Of a stretch of 5,628 bases of DNA, positions 1 through 3,537 are shown piece by piece. Under the pieces are notes generated by a model, which had not been told where the DNA came from, did not search any database, and worked only from the letters and a program-made list of their open reading frames with translations. The stretch is from Rhodospirillales bacterium (lineage in GTDB: Bacteria > Pseudomonadota > Alphaproteobacteria > UBA8366 > JADFVY01): NCBI GenBank assembly GCA_024644185.1, contig JAHELM010000197.1, positions 1-5,628 of the forward strand, in the 5' to 3' direction. The position numbers were made by a program, and so were the translations under genes. The first letter of the stretch is position 1. Every line of letters begins with the position of its first letter.

Positions 1-10
1 GTTAGGTGCA

Positions 11-793
11 ATGAGGCAAGGTCAGAACTCGAAGCGTTCGCGAGGGCGCGGCAGCAGCAATCATAGCGGCGGCGGCGGCGGCGGCGGCATAAGCGGCGGT
101 GGCGGTGGCCATAACCGCCGGGGCGGCCCCGGCCGGATGCATACCTTCGACAGCAACGGACCCAGCGTGAGGATCCGTGGCAATGCCTCTCAGGTGCATG
201 AGAAGTATCTGGCGCTTGCCCGCGATGCGAACTCTGCCGGCGACCGGGTCGCGGCCGAGAGCTATCTGCAATATGCCGAACACTATTTCCGCATCATCAA
301 CGCCGATAACGACGGCGAGGGTCGTAGCCATCAGCAGCAGGGCGGGTTCAGCCGCGACGGTTACAGCCCGGCGGACGACTTCGAGGAAGAGGATGACGGG
401 CTTGCCAGCGGCCAGCGGCCGCAGCAACATCAGCAAGTGCGCGGCGACGGCGGTCGTCGGCAACGGGATGCCCGACCGAACGGCTCCGACGGCGGGCCGC
501 TGAGATCGCAGAGCGATCCCTCGGCGCAGCCGCAACCGGTCGATCTGTCGCCGCGACCCATGCCGGCCATACAGCCCACTCCGGTTGCGCAACCGGCGCC
601 GACGCCGGCGGTTGCCGCCCCCAGGAGCAATGATTTCGAGCCGGAGCTCGGCCTGCCTGCCGCCTATACCGCGGCCGTCGCGCCCCAGGAAGAACCGGCG
701 CCGGCGCCGCGCCGTCGGGGTCGCCCGCCGGGCAAGGCCCGCGCGCCAAGCGCCGCGAAGCCCGATGGCGATGCGACGCCGAACGAGGAATAG
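11..793 (+). CDS. DUF4167 domain-containing protein, probable nucleic-acid binder
   Basis: This 260-residue protein has the standard opening of the alphaproteobacterial DUF4167 family (MRQGQNSKRSRGRG), so this ATG is the right start. The conserved block is about residues 43-98: a DSNGPSVRIRG strand-like segment, then a helical part with KYLALARDA, AAESYLQYAEHYFRI. Between start and block lie two glycine runs (20-26 and 29-33). The remainder looks disordered: an acidic patch (121-129), Gln/Arg-rich (136-152) and Pro/Ala-rich (165-233) stretches, then a basic RRRGRPPGK (234-242) resembling an AT-hook, and an acidic tail. No signal peptide or membrane segment is visible, so it is probably cytoplasmic. 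The family's molecular function is unknown to me; nucleic-acid binding is inferred from the basic RG-rich ends. The only visible Shine-Dalgarno candidate, AGGTG (4-8), sits just 2 nt from the ATG, which is unusually close. The gene may be co-transcribed with an unseen upstream gene. Family call firm, function open. Confidence 0.93.
   Translation: MRQGQNSKRSRGRGSSNHSGGGGGGGISGGGGGHNRRGGPGRMHTFDSNGPSVRIRGNASQVHEKYLALARDANSAGDRVAAESYLQYAEHYFRIINADNDGEGRSHQQQGGFSRDGYSPADDFEEEDDGLASGQRPQQHQQVRGDGGRRQRDARPNGSDGGPLRSQSDPSAQPQPVDLSPRPMPAIQPTPVAQPAPTPAVAAPRSNDFEPELGLPAAYTAAVAPQEEPAPAPRRRGRPPGKARAPSAAKPDGDATPNEE
66..88 (+). repeat. GGC trinucleotide microsatellite encoding polyglycine
   Basis: This is an uninterrupted run of about seven and two-thirds GCG/GGC units inside the DUF4167 gene, giving glycines 20-26. 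A second, imperfect tract of alternating GGC and GGT codons (95-109) gives glycines 29-33. The unit length is three, so slippage would change the number of glycines without breaking the frame. Confidence 0.9.
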
Positions 794-799
794 GGAATG

Positions 800-827
800 A
801 CGCCGGCCGGTTGGCCGGCGTTTTCTT
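800..827 (+). terminator. Intrinsic terminator of the DUF4167 gene
   Basis: A perfect 9-bp stem (ACGCCGGCC, 800-808, with GGCCGGCGT, 813-821) closes a GGTT loop and runs straight into TTTTCTT. It starts six bases after the DUF4167 stop codon. On the minus strand the same hairpin is followed by TCATTCC rather than a U-run. It should therefore act well only on the plus-strand transcript and only weakly, if at all, on the convergent MOSC transcript. Confidence 0.9.
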
Positions 828-859
828 GTATACGGCCGTGGGTCGATCGTGGCGGGGGG

Positions 860-1618
860 TCAATCGTCGTTGACGGAGATGCTGTCGCCGCGGCGAATTG
901 CGCCCGCCCGGGTGACGCGGGCATAGATGCCGCAGCACAGATGATCGAATCCCTGCCGCAGGATATTCAGCATGTGCAGGTCGCGTTCGCCGGTGTCCGG
1001 GTTTACTTCCGTGGCGGCGCACCGTTCGATCGGCTCGACGACGCGCAGGCGCGCCTCTCCGATCGCCAGGGTCCGGCCGGGCCATCCCATCTCCGTCCAG
1101 GCCGGCACGCCGTCCACATGCAGGTTGGCGCGAAACCGGTGTGGATCGACCGGAACGCGGGCGACGCGTTCGATATCCGTCACGCTGGCCAGATTGACGA
1201 TCGAAATCAGCTTGTCCTGCCGGTCGCTCAGCATTGCGCCCGGAACTTCGACGATATGCGGATTGCCGCGCGGTCCGCGTGGCAGAAACGCGTCGAGGAA
1301 CTGCTCGATGAGCATGCAGCCCAGCGGTGTCTCTATATTCCCGCGGGCGACCTGACGTCCGTCGCGCAGCACGGTCAGATATCCGGTTTCGGGGTCGAAG
1401 CGTGTCCGCAGCATGGCCAGGCGTTCGTCGCGCATCAATGTCAGGAAATGCTGCTTCGGCAGCCAGTCCGGATTGCCGCGGTCAAACTGGCTCGACGCAT
1501 GTGCCAGCGCGAACCGGCGGTCATGCGGGATGCCCTGGCCGGATGTCAGCATGGCCTCCGATATGGCTTCACCGGACAGGCCTTTGACGGAATAGCGGTG
1601 GATAGCAGTCAGGATCAT
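860..1618 (-). CDS. MOSC domain-containing protein (YcbX/mARC-like, no ferredoxin domain)
   Basis: The protein has 252 residues. The N-terminal MOSC_N-type beta-barrel shows the typical YSVKGLSGE (9-17) and the Gly-x-x-x-DRRFAL segment (29-38). The C-terminal MOSC domain (about 120-250) shows RFRANL (161-166), GRTLAIGEARLRV (181-193), and ERCAATEVNPDTGERD (198-213) with the conserved cysteine C200. In characterised members (YcbX, mARC, the C-terminus of Moco sulfurase) this cysteine ligates the molybdenum cofactor or carries sulfur. These enzymes reduce N-hydroxylated compounds or sulfurate the cofactor. E. coli YcbX has an extra C-terminal 2Fe-2S domain; it is absent here, so a separate electron donor would be needed. 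No signal peptide is seen. The start overlaps the patatin stop (ATGA), and GAGG (1626-1629) lies 7 nt upstream, so the two genes are co-transcribed and probably translationally coupled. Family call is strong; the substrate is unknown. Confidence 0.92.
   Translation of the reverse strand: MILTAIHRYSVKGLSGEAISEAMLTSGQGIPHDRRFALAHASSQFDRGNPDWLPKQHFLTLMRDERLAMLRTRFDPETGYLTVLRDGRQVARGNIETPLGCMLIEQFLDAFLPRGPRGNPHIVEVPGAMLSDRQDKLISIVNLASVTDIERVARVPVDPHRFRANLHVDGVPAWTEMGWPGRTLAIGEARLRVVEPIERCAATEVNPDTGERDLHMLNILRQGFDHLCCGIYARVTRAGAIRRGDSISVNDD
1615..1618 (-). other. ATGA stop/start overlap joining the patatin and MOSC genes
   Basis: On the minus strand the four bases read ATGA: ATG starts the MOSC gene and TGA ends the patatin gene. 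A GAGG ribosome-binding site for the second gene lies 7 nt upstream of its ATG, inside the patatin coding sequence. This is a classic arrangement for termination-reinitiation. Confidence 0.93.
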
Positions 1619-2721
1619 GACCGTGCCTCGTGCAGGAGTGCCGCAGCGCCGTGTCTCCCGGCCAGCGCTTCCGCGCCGCGTTGCAGACCCAGCGCATGCA
1701 ACTCGCGCAGGAAGCCCCGTTGCGGGTTCAGCTTGCTCGACTGGCCGAACGGCTCCAGCATGTCGCCACCGCAGATCACGTGCAAGTCCAGATGGCGCAA
1801 TCGCCGGCCCAGGGCGCCGCTCAGTGCACCCTTTCCAGCAAGATCGCGCAGCATCGCCAGTTCTTCGAGATCGCGCTCCAGCGGCCCGGTGAACAGCATC
1901 CGGTTGAGACGGGCCTGAATCGCGCGGGCGCTGACCGGCGGCTGCGCGGCCTCGCCCGTGTCGAGCCGCAGCAGGAAGACGTCACGGCTCTGGCTGCCGA
2001 CGATCAGCGGCAGCAGCGGCGGGTTGGCGGTAAATCCACCATCCCAGTAATGGCGGCCGTCGATTGCCACCGCGTGATGCACCCAGGGCAGGGTGGCCGA
2101 GGCAAGAACGGCCTGCTCGCTGATTTCGGCGGTTTCAAAGGTGCGTGGCTTGCCGCTTTCCACCTCGGTTGCGCCGACGAACAGGCGAATTCGCCGATTG
2201 CGCCGCAAGCGCGCGAAATCGATGTGCTCTCGCAGAAGATCGCGCAGCGGATTCATGTCCAGCGGGTTGAATTGATAAGGCGAGAGGACCCGGGTGAACA
2301 GGTCGAAGCCGACATGGCTGCTGGCGTGATCCAGGTTCCAGCCGCGCGCCATCTGATCCATCAGGCTGGCCCGCAATGGGCTGAACGAGGCCTTGGCACC
2401 GATCCGCCGCCACAGGGTGGCCAACGATTCGCGCGCGCCATCGGCGCCGCCGTCCAGCCAGCCCTGCGCCAGGAAAACCGCATTGAAGGCGCCGGCGCTG
2501 GTGCCGCTGATCGCTTCCGGCACGATGCCACGATCCAGCATGGCGTCCAGAACGCCCCAGGTAAAGGCGCCATGCGCACCGCCGCCCTGCAGCGCCAGCG
2601 CCACGGGCCATCCGGTGCTTCCATTGCGCCCGCCGCCCAGCTTTCCGGCAAAGCTGCGCAAGGCAGTCGCGTAACCGCGCCAGCCTGCAAGGGATTTCGG
2701 GGTCGAGGATCGCTCGGTCAT
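1615..2721 (-). CDS. Patatin-like phospholipase family protein
   Basis: This 368-residue protein carries the full patatin catalytic signature. The glycine-rich oxyanion-hole loop is QGGGAHGAF (45-53), the nucleophile elbow is GTSAG (73-77) with Ser75 as nucleophile, and the second dyad member is Asp227 in the DGG motif (227-229). Around it are the expected SATLPWVHHAVAIDG (208-222) and ANPPL (232-236) blocks. Known members hydrolyse acyl esters of phospholipids or other lipids with a Ser-Asp dyad. The sequence before residue 38 is short and basic with no convincing signal peptide or membrane helix, so a cytoplasmic or peripheral membrane enzyme is likely (RssA-like). The C-terminal third (265-360) is largely helical in composition and not recognised. 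The start is supported by GGGAG (2729-2733), 7 nt upstream. It leads the pair with the MOSC gene and follows the secreted-protein gene after 125 bases. Physiological substrate unknown. Confidence 0.95.
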   Translation of the reverse strand: MTERSSTPKSLAGWRGYATALRSFAGKLGGGRNGSTGWPVALALQGGGAHGAFTWGVLDAMLDRGIVPEAISGTSAGAFNAVFLAQGWLDGGADGARESLATLWRRIGAKASFSPLRASLMDQMARGWNLDHASSHVGFDLFTRVLSPYQFNPLDMNPLRDLLREHIDFARLRRNRRIRLFVGATEVESGKPRTFETAEISEQAVLASATLPWVHHAVAIDGRHYWDGGFTANPPLLPLIVGSQSRDVFLLRLDTGEAAQPPVSARAIQARLNRMLFTGPLERDLEELAMLRDLAGKGALSGALGRRLRHLDLHVICGGDMLEPFGQSSKLNPQRGFLRELHALGLQRGAEALAGRHGAAALLHEARS

Positions 2722-2728
2722 CGGGGTG

Positions 2729-2733
2729 CTCCC
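2729..2733 (-). promoter_or_regulatory. Ribosome-binding site of the patatin gene
   Basis: The minus strand reads GGGAG, 7 nt before the ATG at 2721. This is a strong Shine-Dalgarno match at ideal distance and fixes this start against the in-frame sequence further upstream. Confidence 0.8.
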
Positions 2734-2776
2734 GCGGCTGCCCGCATCGCAACAGGGCGACGCTGCACCGCAACAT

Positions 2777-2804
2777 AAGATAGAGCCCCGGAGCCCCTGA
2801 AGAA
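2777..2804 (-). promoter_or_regulatory. Weak candidate promoter upstream of the patatin-MOSC pair
   Basis: On the minus strand, TTCTTC (2804-2799) and TATCTT (2782-2777) are separated by 16 nt. The -10 box matches the sigma-70 consensus at four of six positions and the -35 box is poor. The spacer contains a tandem 7-bp repeat (plus strand GAGCCCC at 2783-2789 and 2791-2797). The only support is position in the gap before the patatin gene, so this is a candidate rather than a call. Readthrough from the secreted-protein gene is equally possible, since I see no terminator between the two. Confidence 0.25.
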
Positions 2805-2846
2805 AGCGTTAACGGGCCGGCGGCAGCGTCCGCATGGGCCGCGGCA

Positions 2847-3236
2847 CTAGGGTTTCCGCTTGTAGGATTCGCACGGGTAGACGGCCTGCAATCCATTCAG
2901 CAATACCAGCGCGATCGGTTCGACTCCGGTATACGGTTGCGGCCTGGTACCCTTGGCGGTCACAATTTCCTTGTCGATCAGGCCGTACAGGTCGTCGGCG
3001 GCGAGATACTCGCTCCCCGGCGGGCAGAACGCCATCGGGTAGCCATCGGCGTCGTAGCGAAGCGAAGTCGTCAAAAGGGCGGTATAGGTTCCCTCGATGA
3101 ACAGCTTCAATATCGCCTTGCTTTCAGAATCCCGGGCGCCGCGCAGTTGCTGGTAAATGGAGACGTTCATATCGGCCATGGCCGTTCCCGAACCGATGCC
3201 CATGACCAATATGGCCACCCCGAGAATCCGCGACAT
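2847..3236 (-). CDS. Small secreted protein, Rap1a/Tai-like (putative)
   Basis: This 129-residue protein starts with a Sec signal peptide: MSR, a hydrophobic core (ILGVAILVMGIG), and a likely cleavage after AMA (21/22). The mature part of about 108 residues is periplasmic. Its pattern is a helix with LKLFIEGTYTALL (43-55), then AFCPPGSEYLAADDLYGLI (69-87), then VLLNGLQAVYPC (111-122). The arrangement of a G-x-x-x-A/L helix, a FCPP motif and a terminal PC resembles Rap1a/Tai immunity-type proteins. Two cysteines, C71 and C122, could form the one disulfide. Characterised relatives neutralise type VI secretion amidase effectors, but many alphaproteobacterial members stand alone with unknown roles. 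The start is supported by GGGAGA (3248-3243), 6 nt upstream. It diverges from clpB and precedes the patatin gene on the same strand. That the gene is real and its product secreted is well supported; family assignment is by eye and moderate. Confidence 0.8.
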   Translation of the reverse strand: MSRILGVAILVMGIGSGTAMADMNVSIYQQLRGARDSESKAILKLFIEGTYTALLTTSLRYDADGYPMAFCPPGSEYLAADDLYGLIDKEIVTAKGTRPQPYTGVEPIALVLLNGLQAVYPCESYKRKP

Positions 3237-3242
3237 ATCCAG

Positions 3243-3248
3243 TCTCCC
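3243..3248 (-). promoter_or_regulatory. Ribosome-binding site of the secreted-protein gene
   Basis: The minus strand reads GGGAGA with 6 nt to the ATG at 3236. It supports the start that gives a complete signal peptide. Confidence 0.75.
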
Positions 3249-3411
3249 GAAAATATAAAGTTTCGCCAGGTGTCCGAACTCCGCCGACGCGATGCTTCGG
3301 CCCCCCGGTTTCGCAACATGCCGTCATGATACAGAATTTTCCGGTCGGCGCAGCGGCCAATATCGATCGCGGCCGGCGCGCGGGGCCGGGCAGGCGATCT
3401 TGCCGCGGCGT

Positions 3412-3438
3412 CTTGAGCCGGCCCACACCCGTCCCCAT
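3412..3438 (+). promoter_or_regulatory. Heat-shock (RpoH/sigma-32) promoter of clpB
   Basis: The -35 box CTTGAG (3412-3417) and the -10 box CCCCAT (3433-3438, continuing GTAA) are separated by 15 nt. The known sigma-32 consensus is CTTGAA with CCCCAT and a spacer of about 13-15 nt, so 11 of 12 positions match. Placed upstream of clpB, a classic RpoH target, this is a persuasive assignment. Transcription would begin near 3445-3447, giving a leader of roughly 90 nt. Confidence 0.85.
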
Positions 3439-3495
3439 GTAAATTCCGGAACGCGGGATGCCTCGGCTGAGGGTCCCCACAGGCTCAACCTCGGT

Positions 3496-3516
3496 CGTCC
3501 GCCCATTCGGGGGACG
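3496..3516 (+). other. Stem-loop in the clpB leader
   Basis: CGTCC and CCC (3496-3500 and 3502-3504, with G3501 bulged) pair fully with GGGGGACG (3509-3516) around an ATTC loop, making eight base pairs. It ends six bases before AAGGA (3522-3526). There is no U-run, so it is not a terminator. A role in leader stability or translation control is only a possibility. Confidence 0.5.
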
Positions 3517-3524
3517 CAAGCAAG

Positions 3525-3537
3525 GATGCGGAGCATC
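3525..3537 (+). promoter_or_regulatory. Hairpin holding the clpB ribosome-binding site, abutting the start codon
   Basis: GATGC (3525-3529) and GCATC (3533-3537) form a perfect 5-bp stem with a GGA triloop, and the ATG begins at the very next base. The likely Shine-Dalgarno GGAG (3530-3533) is the loop plus the first closing base. The alternative AAGGA (3522-3526) is partly in the stem. The stem also contains an in-frame ATG at 3526, which would add only MRSI. The family's usual start favours 3538. Confidence 0.5.

Larger units (their letters stand above)
3237..3537. other. Divergent intergenic region between the secreted-protein gene and clpB
   Basis: These 301 bases lie between two divergent starts. 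The right part holds the clpB heat-shock promoter and leader. The left part (3237-3340) is relatively AT-richer (for example 3250-3259 and 3326-3340) and must contain the promoter of the secreted-protein gene, but no convincing -35/-10 pair could be placed. The stretch 3341-3400 is very GC-rich with GGCCGG-type repeats and shows nothing recognisable. No small ORF, tRNA or CIRCE element was seen. Confidence 0.8.

Noticed and set aside
2..1085. Minus-strand open frames over the DUF4167 gene (2-592 and 348-1085)
   Set aside because: They are low-complexity Ala- or Arg/Pro-rich translations of a GC-rich, repeat-containing gene. The plus-strand protein has a conserved family block and its own terminator.
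797..1918. A 373-codon plus-strand open frame over the MOSC gene and patatin end
   Set aside because: It is codon-aligned antisense to the MOSC gene and explained by the same lack of TTA/CTA/TCA codons. It shows no domain and starts inside the DUF4167 terminator region.
1630..2778. A 382-codon plus-strand open frame over the patatin gene
   Set aside because: It is codon-aligned antisense to the patatin gene, which has a complete catalytic signature and a good ribosome-binding site. The antisense translation is Arg/Ala/Gln-rich and unrecognisable.
2805..2846. Possible terminator after the secreted-protein gene
   Set aside because: Only short GC-rich pairings (CCGC with GCGG) and a CGTTAACG palindrome are present; no strong stem is followed by a U-run.
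3252..3278. TATATT (minus strand, 3257-3252) with TTCGGA upstream as a promoter for the secreted-protein gene
   Set aside because: The spacer is only 15 nt and transcription would start at about 3245, inside the gene's own ribosome-binding site, leaving no usable leader.
3526..3528. Alternative in-frame clpB start four codons upstream
   Set aside because: It would add MRSI before the usual MDFENYTER family start and has no better ribosome-binding site.
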